A stretch of DNA of 6,302 nucleotides from Sulfurovum sp. (GTDB lineage Bacteria; Campylobacterota; Campylobacteria; Campylobacterales; Sulfurovaceae). The translations under genes were made by a program, and so were the position numbers. The stretch lies in the NCBI GenBank assembly GCA_015663065.1, contig DQSX01000066.1:1-6302 (forward strand). The letters run 5' to 3'. The notes beneath the pieces were generated by a model, which made no database searches, was not told where the DNA came from, and saw only the letters and a list, made by a program, of their open reading frames with translations. Numbering within the stretch: the first letter of the stretch is position 1; each line of letters begins with the position of its first letter. Below, piece by piece: positions 1-5,831 of the stretch.

Positions 1-66
1 AGTGGAGAAGACCCGGCAACAGATGGTAATGATACCTTTATTGCACATAACAGTTTATTTGTATAG
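1..66 (+). pseudogene. End of the upstream part of the repeat-rich passenger gene, closed by an in-frame amber codon
   Basis: The frame enters from the left edge and reads 21 codons before TAG at 64-66. It contains an acidic G-N-D-T-F repeat (22-39), the same type of motif that recurs in the same frame after the stop (79-96, 163-180, 217-240, 328-345, 484-501, 628-645). Because frame and repeat style continue on both sides, this is most simply the upstream portion of the gene at 124-1527, split by a nonsense change. A sequencing or assembly error would give the same picture. The gene's true start and any signal peptide lie outside the window. Confidence 0.55.
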
Positions 67-123
67 GTACTTGGTTTTGGTGGAGATGACCAATTTAAAA
101 TTTATGATTCAAACTTCAGTAAT

Positions 124-1527
124 TTGTATGCAGATACTAACCCGGGACATGGTGTAGCCCAACGGGGTAATGACACTATTTATATGGAAAATTCTGTCAG
201 TAATGGCTGGATACTGGGTGGCAATGACAACGACAGTATAACGATTAAAAATTCAAGAGTATCATTTGTAGCTTCAGGCTATTCAGTTAATTATTTAGAT
301 CTATGGGGCTTGGACTATACTCCTTTTGATGGCAACGATACGATCATTTTAGATAATGTAGATTTTTCTGAGCCTAACTATTACCCTTACTATGCCAATA
401 CACCGGGGTCTGTTGGTAGTGGAAAAGCAGATGACTTGATTGTCTTTAAAAATGGTGGGAATGCCTATGGTGTGAGTGCTGGTCATGGGAATGACCAAAT
501 TATTGTTGAAGACAATATGCTTTTTAATGACTGTAACTATACCAATGATCGGGGCAAAATGACCTATTGTGGTATTTATGGAGATGAGCCTTATGAGTCA
601 GAAGCCAATGCAAGTACTATTGCTTTACACGGTAATGATGAGATTATCCTTCGTGCGGGTGATCTTTCCGGTATTGTAGTAGAGTCTGGTCACGGTTCGG
701 ACCTAACAGAGATAGGTGCATCTGTAGTGCTGGTTGATACAAACATTAGTGGTGGTGATGACAGAAGCATCGCAGATGGTTTTGTGGACAGAGTGGTATT
801 TAACGGATGGGTTGGAGACCTGAACGGCTCTCAACTTCAAAACTGGGAAACGATTGTCTTAGACAATAGTGCTGAGATAGTTTTTCTCGATGACAATCTC
901 TCGACCGGGTATGAAGCAGGAACAGATGCTGTAACAGGTCTTCCTTATGGACTTGTTTTACAGAATGATGCATTATGGAAGATCACGCAGAACTTTAGGC
1001 TTGAGGGTAACCTTTATAACAATGCCATGCTCAATATGCAGGCAGATGGAAATCAGCCTACGTCTACTCTGACCATTGCAAATAATTATAACGCTGATAG
1101 CGGAATCATTAGTTTAGATACAGTGCTTAATGATGCTTCAACTTCTATTTCAGATAAGATCGTTGTTCAGGGGGATACTTCCGGTACAACAGTGTTGCAG
1201 ATCAATAATGTGAATGGCTTGGGAGGACAAACACCTACAGGTGACAATGAAGGTATTTTGATCGTTGAAGTTCAGGGGTATTCTGCTGCTGATGCTTTTG
1301 AATTGGAACTCTCTCCTTTGTATGCTGGTGACTATGCATATGATCTTGTCAAAGGTTCAAATGGCAACTGGTATCTTCAATCTTATGAATCTGATACACA
1401 AGCTTGTTCCAGTGTACACTCTGATGGTGCTGGTGCTTTTGGTTTACTGAGTATGTTGATGATGTTACTCTTGACAGGAACCATAGCTTCGACAGGCTCA
1501 GCTACCGTGTTTCGACAAGTGCCCTAA
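124..1527 (+). CDS. Secreted repeat-rich protein with autotransporter autochaperone-like segment, barrel-less; 5' part cut off by amber codon
   Basis: The open frame gives 467 residues if read from TTG at 124. That start has no Shine-Dalgarno sequence, and homologous-looking sequence continues in frame back to 67, so it is probably not a real start. Residues about 1-260 are an Asn/Asp/Gly-rich passenger with irregular repeats of the form G-N-D-x-I plus a short beta-strand (GNDTI at 15-19, GGNDND at 32-37, GNDTI at 70-74, GNDQI at 122-126, GNDEI at 170-174), which suggests a beta-helix or similar solenoid. Residues about 303-420 (1030-1383) match the autochaperone region before autotransporter barrels. 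The signs are an NYNADSGIISLDTVL stretch, a D-K-I-V-V-Q-G-D-T-S-G-T-T run, NNVNG-GG-QT, and a closing DLVKG-NWYLQS. A translocator barrel should follow but is absent. Instead there is a Cys/Ser/Gly linker and a hydrophobic segment (about 437-454) resembling a C-terminal sorting tail without its basic cluster. Residues 456-467 are encoded by an interspersed repeat. It is likely a cell-surface protein; whether it is functional is uncertain. Confidence 0.7.
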   Translation: MYADTNPGHGVAQRGNDTIYMENSVSNGWILGGNDNDSITIKNSRVSFVASGYSVNYLDLWGLDYTPFDGNDTIILDNVDFSEPNYYPYYANTPGSVGSGKADDLIVFKNGGNAYGVSAGHGNDQIIVEDNMLFNDCNYTNDRGKMTYCGIYGDEPYESEANASTIALHGNDEIILRAGDLSGIVVESGHGSDLTEIGASVVLVDTNISGGDDRSIADGFVDRVVFNGWVGDLNGSQLQNWETIVLDNSAEIVFLDDNLSTGYEAGTDAVTGLPYGLVLQNDALWKITQNFRLEGNLYNNAMLNMQADGNQPTSTLTIANNYNADSGIISLDTVLNDASTSISDKIVVQGDTSGTTVLQINNVNGLGGQTPTGDNEGILIVEVQGYSAADAFELELSPLYAGDYAYDLVKGSNGNWYLQSYESDTQACSSVHSDGAGAFGLLSMLMMLLLTGTIASTGSATVFRQVP

Positions 1528-1576
1528 ACAAGTTTAGGGTTCCGAAGAAAGCTAGGAACCTCAAACTTGTTTGAGG
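1488..1576. repeat. Interspersed palindromic repeat, copy 1
   Basis: The element begins with TTCGACAGGCTCAGCTACCG (1488-1507); this match to copy 2 extends one base to 1508. It continues with the perfect palindrome CCCTAAAC-AA-GTTTAGGG (1522-1539) and ends with CCTCAAAC-TT-GTTTGAGG (1559-1576). GGTTCC (1538-1543) and GGAACC (1555-1560) pair across an 11-base loop. Thus 1522-1543 and 1555-1576 form one long imperfect hairpin with 18 of 22 positions complementary and two further G-T wobbles. The element holds the stop codon of the upstream gene (1525-1527) inside its first palindrome. No T tract follows, so it is not a classical intrinsic terminator, although it could protect an mRNA 3' end. 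It resembles REP-type elements in design; a family assignment needs a genome-wide comparison. Confidence 0.8.
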
Positions 1577-1609
1577 CAAAGTACAAGTCATTTGCTTTCT
1601 AAAATACTG

Positions 1610-1615
1610 TATAAT
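1610..1615 (+). promoter_or_regulatory. Candidate -10 box of the response regulator gene
   Basis: A perfect TATAAT lies 18 bases before the chosen ATG at 1634. No good -35 hexamer sits at the usual distance, which is common for housekeeping promoters in Campylobacterota. Transcription from here would start near 1622 and leave a leader of only about 12 bases, starting at or in the AAGGA ribosome-binding site (1623-1627). This short leader is the main reason for caution. Confidence 0.4.
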
Positions 1616-1633
1616 TGTCATGAAGGAATGATC

Positions 1634-2371
1634 ATGACAGATTTTAAAACACTTTACGCCAAAACGAAAGACCTTTCACTGCTATTGGTGGAAGACTATG
1701 CCCCTTTGCGTAATGACATGGCTGAGGTACTGGAAGACCTTTTTAAAACCGTCGTAGTGGCAACAAACGGTCTTGAGGCATTGGGGTTCTACGATAAGTA
1801 CAAAATAGCAGAGGGAAAGACTTTTGATATAGTCTTGTCAGATATAGAGATGCCTCTGATGAATGGTGTGGAACTGAGTGAAATGATACGGGAACGTCAT
1901 GAAGCCCAAGAGATCATCATACTCTCTGCACATACGGACAGTGCATATCTACTCAAACTCATTAACCTGAACATAGCCCAGTTCATCAACAAGCCCATAC
2001 AACAAGAACGGCTGTTTGACACACTGTTTTATGTGGCAGGGAAAATGGAGCACAAAGAGGAAGCCCCTACAGATGCTCCCATTGTTGCTCTTGGAGAAAA
2101 TGTAATCTGGAATAAAGAGAAAAAAGTACTGCTTCGTGATCATTATCCTGTCTCTTTGACACGGCATGAGACCATCCTGATGCAACTGATGGTAGATCAG
2201 GCAGAACTGGTATGCTCCAATGATGCCATGCTGCATCATTTTTACCTTCAGGGGATTGATCTGGACGAAAAAAATATTCGGAATCTTATTTTTAAGCTGC
2301 GTAAGAAGCTCCCCTCTGCTGCGATAGAAAGTATTTACGGTATGGGTTACAAACTAATTCCCGTTAGTTGA
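1634..2371 (+). CDS. OmpR/PhoB-type two-component response regulator
   Basis: This 245-residue protein is a phosphorylation-controlled transcription factor. The receiver domain (about 14-135) has the acidic pair E20-D21, the phospho-acceptor D70 in SDIEMP, S98 as the conserved Ser/Thr, and K120 in the NKP motif. After a linker (about 138-155) comes a winged-helix DNA-binding domain (about 156-245) with LTRHE near its start, the recognition-helix stretch KNIRNLIFKLRKKL, and the typical GMGYKL hairpin near the C-terminus. All residues needed for activity are present. I chose ATG at 1634 because AGGA (1624-1627) lies six bases upstream. An in-frame ATG at 1628 touches that site directly, and a TTG at 1571 lies inside a repeat. 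The partner may be the kinase gene that converges on it with an 18-bp overlap at 2354-2371. Target genes cannot be told from the sequence. Confidence 0.92.
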   Translation: MTDFKTLYAKTKDLSLLLVEDYAPLRNDMAEVLEDLFKTVVVATNGLEALGFYDKYKIAEGKTFDIVLSDIEMPLMNGVELSEMIRERHEAQEIIILSAHTDSAYLLKLINLNIAQFINKPIQQERLFDTLFYVAGKMEHKEEAPTDAPIVALGENVIWNKEKKVLLRDHYPVSLTRHETILMQLMVDQAELVCSNDAMLHHFYLQGIDLDEKNIRNLIFKLRKKLPSAAIESIYGMGYKLIPVS

Positions 2372-3394
2372 GTTTTTTGGTATTTTGAATCTAAGTTCAA
2401 AAGTTACACCCTTATTTTGGTTTTGCATACTGAGGGTACCGTTATGGTGTTCTTCCATAATGATCTTGGACATATAAAGCCCTAAACCTGACCCGAGTTT
2501 GTCACTCTTGGTACTGAAATAGGGTTCAAAAATATGTTTGGCAACCTCTGCAGGAATGCCCCCGCCATTGTCGTAAACACGGATCACGGGCTGATTTTCA
2601 CGAAGCAATGTAGCAATAACGATCTTTGGATTTTCGATCTTCTTTTCTTTAAAATTGTCTTCACTGTTTTTCAGAAGGTTCAGGAGTATCTGTGTGATCT
2701 CATTGGGGTACATTATGAATTCTGTATCTGCTTTAAAGTCAGTAGTGATCTCGATACCCTTCTTTTCCATAGAGGGTCTGATGATCTTTAAAGCGTTTTC
2801 TATGGGAGAAGTAAGATGTGTGATCTCTTTGCTTTTGTTGGGGTTGAAAAAGTTTCTGAAGTCATCGGTCGTGCTTGAGAGGTACTGCACATACTCAAGA
2901 ATACTGTTGTGTTTTCGCTCCAGGTAAGTCAGGAACTTTTTCTGTTCAAAGGGGTCAGAAAGGTCTATTTTTCCACTTTCGATCTTTATTTTTATCCCCA
3001 TGATGGCAGTATTGATCGCACCAAGCGGCTGTTTCCACTGATGTGAGATCATAGAGAGCATCTCACCCATCGCTGCCATACGCTGTTGTTGTAAAAGCAG
3101 TTCATCTTTATTGCGCAACTCTTCAATATTTCGTTTTACTTCTTCTTTTAGACGTCTATTGTATTGACGCATAACGTAGTGGCTTATGAGCAGGAGAAGA
3201 AGCAGAAGCAATATGGGAAATACTATTTTCCAGACAGCCTGCATGGTATCTGTGTGATTGGCATAAAGCTGTGTTTGTAAGAATATAAAGAGTAATGCCG
3301 GTAACTTAAAAAAATGCATGACCTTACTTTTATTTTTGAGTTGTCTTTGCTTTAAAATAATACCCAAATTTTGAAAAAAATCATAAAAAGACAT
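2354..3394 (-). CDS. Membrane sensor histidine kinase, almost without a sensor domain
   Basis: The frame gives 346 residues. The C-terminal kinase core is complete. It has the H-box SHQWKQP with phospho-acceptor H118, an N-box QILLNLLKNSEDNF with N243, the G1 box DNGGGI (275-280), an F-box FEPYFSTK (289-296) and the G2 box GSGLGLYMSK (301-310). A leucine-rich membrane helix lies at about 57-74 and is followed by a charged coiled-coil (about 78-112) leading to the H-box. Before the helix, residues 26-45 (M-H-F-F-K, then a hydrophobic stretch ending LYA) look like a signal peptide or first membrane helix. The stretch between them is only about 12 residues, leaving no room for a folded periplasmic sensor. 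The coordinates use the longest ATG start. ATG at 3319, preceded by AAGG and opening directly on the signal-like sequence, is a serious alternative giving 321 residues. The gene converges with the response regulator gene and is a plausible partner for it. Confidence 0.9.
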   Translation of the reverse strand: MSFYDFFQNLGIILKQRQLKNKSKVMHFFKLPALLFIFLQTQLYANHTDTMQAVWKIVFPILLLLLLLLISHYVMRQYNRRLKEEVKRNIEELRNKDELLLQQQRMAAMGEMLSMISHQWKQPLGAINTAIMGIKIKIESGKIDLSDPFEQKKFLTYLERKHNSILEYVQYLSSTTDDFRNFFNPNKSKEITHLTSPIENALKIIRPSMEKKGIEITTDFKADTEFIMYPNEITQILLNLLKNSEDNFKEKKIENPKIVIATLLRENQPVIRVYDNGGGIPAEVAKHIFEPYFSTKSDKLGSGLGLYMSKIIMEEHHNGTLSMQNQNKGVTFELRFKIPKNSTNGN

Positions 3395-3453
3395 TTCCGT
3401 GACATTTTTGGGATATAGTGTGGTATGAGAAATATAGATGAATTGATCTCCAT

Positions 3454-3571
3454 TTCGACAGGCTCAGCTACCGTTTTTGCCCTTTGGAAACCTAAACTCG
3501 TTTAGGGCAATCTTGCTTCCTCAAACAAGTTTGAGGTTCCAAGGCTATTTGGAACTGAAAACTTGTTTTCA
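3454..3571. repeat. Interspersed palindromic repeat, copy 2
   Basis: The element starts with the same 21 bases as copy 1 (3454-3474). It then has CCTAAAC-TC-GTTTAGG (3491-3506, itself bracketed by TGCCCT at 3478-3483 and AGGGCA at 3504-3509) and CCTCAAAC-AA-GTTTGAGG (3519-3536). Next come GTTCCAA (3536-3542) paired with TTGGAAC (3549-3555) over a six-base loop, and TGAAAAC-TT-GTTTTCA (3556-3571; its first base directly follows the previous stem). Bases 3519-3540 are the exact reverse complement of 1555-1576 in copy 1. It fills most of the space between the divergent kinase gene and the MoxR operon. No coding frame or T-tract terminator is visible in it. Confidence 0.8.
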
Positions 3572-3607
3572 AAAGCAGTTATTAAACTTCAATTAACCCC
3601 ACTCAAG

Positions 3608-3613
3608 TATACT
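3608..3613 (+). promoter_or_regulatory. Candidate -10 box of the MoxR/Bat operon
   Basis: TATACT lies 35 bases upstream of the TTG start at 3643, which would give a leader of about 24 bases that includes the strong ribosome-binding site. No clear -35 hexamer is present at 17 bp. The preceding stretch (3571-3600) is AT-rich. It is the best candidate between the palindromic repeat and the first gene of the operon. Confidence 0.4.
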
Positions 3614-3631
3614 CTTCTTAATAAAACTTTC

Positions 3632-3636
3632 AGGAG
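3632..3636 (+). promoter_or_regulatory. Ribosome-binding site deciding the TTG start of the MoxR gene
   Basis: AGGAG sits six bases before TTG at 3643. No other in-frame start codon nearby has such a site, so it fixes the unusual TTG start. ACTCAAGT (3601-3608) and ACTTGAGT (3641-3648, which contains the TTG) are perfect inverted repeats flanking this site. Confidence 0.75.
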
Positions 3637-3642
3637 AGAGAC

Positions 3643-4590
3643 TTGAGTCAAATCACAGAAAATATTAAAACAGAAATAGGCAAGGTACTTGTAGGACAGG
3701 ATAAGATGGTGGAGGGACTTTTGGCAGGTCTGCTTTGTCGCGGTCATATACTGCTTGAGGGTGTTCCCGGACTTGCAAAAACCACTGCGGTCAATGCTTT
3801 GGCAAAGACACTCGGGTTGAACTTTAAACGGGTGCAGTTCACGCCTGACCTTCTTCCTTCGGACATTATAGGTACGGAAATTTATGATCCTTCCAACAAC
3901 ACTTTCAAGATCAAACACGGTCCTGTTTTTACCAACCTTTTACTTGCAGATGAAATTAACCGTGCCCCTGCAAAAGTGCAGTCTGCCCTGCTTGAAGTGA
4001 TGCAGGAGAGACAGGTGACCATTGGCGATGAAACCTTTCAGATCGACCTTCCATTTTTGGTAATGGCAACGCAGAACCCGGTGGAGCAAGAGGGTGCGTA
4101 TGAGCTTCCTGAAGCACAGCTGGACAGATTTATGATGAAAGTGGTGGTGGGGTACAACACCAAAGAAGAAGAACTTGAAATTGCTAGAAGAGTGGCAAAT
4201 GACGGTTTTGAAGAGATAGAACAGGTCGCAACCATAGAAGACCTCAATACCATTAGAGAAGAAGCACTTAAAGTGCATATGGATGAAGAGATAGAGGAGT
4301 ATATCATAGAGCTGGTAGCTGCGACGCGTGACCCTAAGGCTTACGGTCTTGAAGAGCTTGAATCCTTTATTGAATTTGGTGCCTCTCCTCGTGCGAGTAT
4401 CGATATGTACAAAGCCTCACGTGCCATTGCCTACTTAAAAGGGCAGGATTATGTCTCTCCTATGGAGATCGCCTATATTGCCAAAGAGATATTGCGTCAC
4501 CGTATTATACTGAGCTATGAAGCGCAGGCGGAAGATGTGACACAAGACTATATCATTGAGAAAATTCTGGCAGCTGTTCCGATTCCATAA
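3643..4590 (+). CDS. MoxR-family AAA+ ATPase
   Basis: This 315-residue cytoplasmic ATPase has the full MoxR set of motifs. They are Walker A GVPGLAKT (40-47, the Ala variant normal in this family), Walker B LLLADEIN (99-106, with D103-E104), sensor 1 ATQNP (142-146), the arginine-finger region LPEAQLDRF (157-163, R162) and sensor 2 GASPRAS (246-252, R250). The length is typical. MoxR ATPases act as chaperone-like factors, usually with VWA-domain proteins encoded beside them, and serve cofactor insertion, complex assembly or envelope stress tolerance. Here it heads an operon with DUF58, DUF4381-like and BatA-type genes, which points to the Bat branch rather than a methanol dehydrogenase role. 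Translation starts at TTG with a strong AGGAG site. The client protein is unknown. Confidence 0.95.
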   Translation: MSQITENIKTEIGKVLVGQDKMVEGLLAGLLCRGHILLEGVPGLAKTTAVNALAKTLGLNFKRVQFTPDLLPSDIIGTEIYDPSNNTFKIKHGPVFTNLLLADEINRAPAKVQSALLEVMQERQVTIGDETFQIDLPFLVMATQNPVEQEGAYELPEAQLDRFMMKVVVGYNTKEEELEIARRVANDGFEEIEQVATIEDLNTIREEALKVHMDEEIEEYIIELVAATRDPKAYGLEELESFIEFGASPRASIDMYKASRAIAYLKGQDYVSPMEIAYIAKEILRHRIILSYEAQAEDVTQDYIIEKILAAVPIP

Positions 4591-4599
4591 GGGGGTAGA

Positions 4600-5427
4600 T
4601 TGAAAAAATCAGCTAAAAAAATCATTCTTAAAACCAAAAAGCAGGTCTATGGTGACATGCTCGGGAACAATGCTTCATTGTTCCAGGGTGAAGGCTTTGA
4701 GTTTGCAGAACTTCGTGAGTATGTCTATGGAGATGATGTCCGTAAGATAGACTGGAAGACCACTGCAAAACTGGGTAAACCTTTTGTCAAAATCTATAAA
4801 GAAGAGCGTGAGCTCAATGTGCTAGTGGTCTCCATGCTTGGCGGGTCTGTCTATTTTGGAACAGTCAAACAGAAGTCCGATGTCATTGCGGAGGTGGTCT
4901 CTACACTTGGCTTTTCGGCAGTGAAGAATGCAGATCTTTTTTCACATATGCTCTTTGCAGACAAACTTTATGCCTTTGGTAAACCGAGTAAAAAACTCTT
5001 TTCTGTACATAAAGCGGTGGAAGATATAGTAGATTTTGAACCGCTTGGAAAAGAGGGTGATTTTAAAGCGTTGGTGGAGACACTGAACAACCGTTTGAAG
5101 AAGAAAGCACTGCTTTTCATCATTTCAGATTTTGTGGGTGATATTGACTTGAAACTCTTGAGTAAAAAACATGATGTTTTTGCCGTGATCGTCAGAGACA
5201 GATTTGAAGAAGAACCGAGTGAACTGGGTTACTTGAGACTCATCGACATGGAAAGTAAAGAGAGCTTTGAAGGTGACATAGACTCTGGAACACTTCAAAG
5301 TTATAAAAAAGCCTTACATGACAATGATGAAGCACTCTATAAGCAGTTTAAAAAGCAGGGTATCCGTTTTACGAAGATCTATACCCATGAAGATCCTGCA
5401 CTAAAACTAATGAAGAAGATGAGATGA
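4600..5427 (+). CDS. DUF58 family protein of the MoxR/Bat operon
   Basis: This 275-residue protein has the DUF58 signature at residues 30-72: GEGFEFAELREYVYGDD, RKIDWKTTAK, and FVKIYKEERE. The rest is a VWA-like alpha/beta fold. The metal-binding DxSxS motif expected right after that signature is degenerate, with MLGGS near 79-83 followed by VYFG, so classical metal-ion-dependent adhesion is unlikely. No membrane segment is seen, which suggests a cytoplasmic protein. It begins with TTG nine bases after the ATPase gene; the G-rich run at 4591-4595 serves as ribosome-binding site. The stop overlaps the next ATG by 4 bp (ATGA), so translation is likely coupled. DUF58 proteins are regular companions of MoxR ATPases, but their biochemical role is not settled. 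Confidence 0.92.
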   Translation: MKKSAKKIILKTKKQVYGDMLGNNASLFQGEGFEFAELREYVYGDDVRKIDWKTTAKLGKPFVKIYKEERELNVLVVSMLGGSVYFGTVKQKSDVIAEVVSTLGFSAVKNADLFSHMLFADKLYAFGKPSKKLFSVHKAVEDIVDFEPLGKEGDFKALVETLNNRLKKKALLFIISDFVGDIDLKLLSKKHDVFAVIVRDRFEEEPSELGYLRLIDMESKESFEGDIDSGTLQSYKKALHDNDEALYKQFKKQGIRFTKIYTHEDPALKLMKKMR

Positions 5428-5831
5428 ATGAACAAAATTTAAGCGCACAGCTCAAAGACATTAAGCCGCTGTTGGAGATACCTGACAACAGTTTTTATAT
5501 CTACTGGGCATTGATCATTTTTGTGATCTTGCTTGGACTTGCCATACTCTATTTTATGGGAAAAAAGTTTTGGGAGAACCGAAAGATCAATCTTGCCAAA
5601 GGCTATGTGGAACAGCTGAAAGCCATTGATTGGAAAGATGCTAAAAAGTCAGCTTATGATGCCACCTATTATGCAAGACTGTTGGCAACAGATGAGCGAC
5701 GTAAAGAGCTCTTCTCGCAATTGGAACCTCTTTTGGAACAGTATAAATACAAAAAACAAGTGTCTGAAGTAGATCAGGATACGCTGAACCGATTTAATTT
5801 ATATGTGCAGGTGGCAGATGAGTCAATTTAG
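5424..5831 (+). CDS. Small DUF4381-like membrane protein of the Bat operon
   Basis: This 135-residue protein has a short N-terminal segment with the pattern L-K-D-I-K-P (10-15), one membrane helix at about 24-45, a basic patch after it (KKFWENRK, 47-54) and a helical cytoplasmic domain. The order and shape fit the DUF4381 proteins that sit between DUF58 and VWA genes in MoxR operons. The match rests on position, topology and the N-terminal pattern rather than on a strong motif. It starts at the ATG that overlaps the DUF58 stop by 4 bp, and its end overlaps the VWA gene by 14 bp. It probably serves as a membrane partner of the VWA protein. Its molecular function is unknown. Confidence 0.8.
   Translation: MNEQNLSAQLKDIKPLLEIPDNSFYIYWALIIFVILLGLAILYFMGKKFWENRKINLAKGYVEQLKAIDWKDAKKSAYDATYYARLLATDERRKELFSQLEPLLEQYKYKKQVSEVDQDTLNRFNLYVQVADESI

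Noticed and set aside
22..780. RTX-type calcium-binding nonapeptide repeats
   Set aside because: The motifs resemble GGxGxD in flavour, but they are irregularly spaced (about 15-50 residues) and do not form tandem nine-residue turns, so I describe them only as Asp/Asn-rich repeats.
1522..1576. Intrinsic terminator for the repeat-rich protein gene
   Set aside because: The hairpin is strong, but no T tract follows either palindrome, and the same structure occurs as an interspersed repeat elsewhere in the window.
1571..1633. Longer response regulator starting at TTG 1571
   Set aside because: The extension begins inside the palindrome of repeat copy 1, has no ribosome-binding site, and is not part of the receiver domain; the ATG at 1634 has a well-placed AGGA.
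2383..2402. Hairpin TTTTGAA-TCTAAG-TTCAAAA as terminator after the response regulator
   Set aside because: The stem is AT-rich and weak, no T run follows it, and it lies inside the coding end of the kinase gene on the other strand.
3454..3571. CRISPR array
   Set aside because: The palindromes differ in sequence, have no uniform spacers, and no cas gene is nearby.
3589..4307. Minus-strand open frames opposite the MoxR gene
   Set aside because: They lie antisense to a gene with complete AAA+ motifs and show no domain-like sequence; they are shadows of its codon pattern. The same holds for 1949-2239 opposite the regulator and 2534-2927 opposite the kinase.
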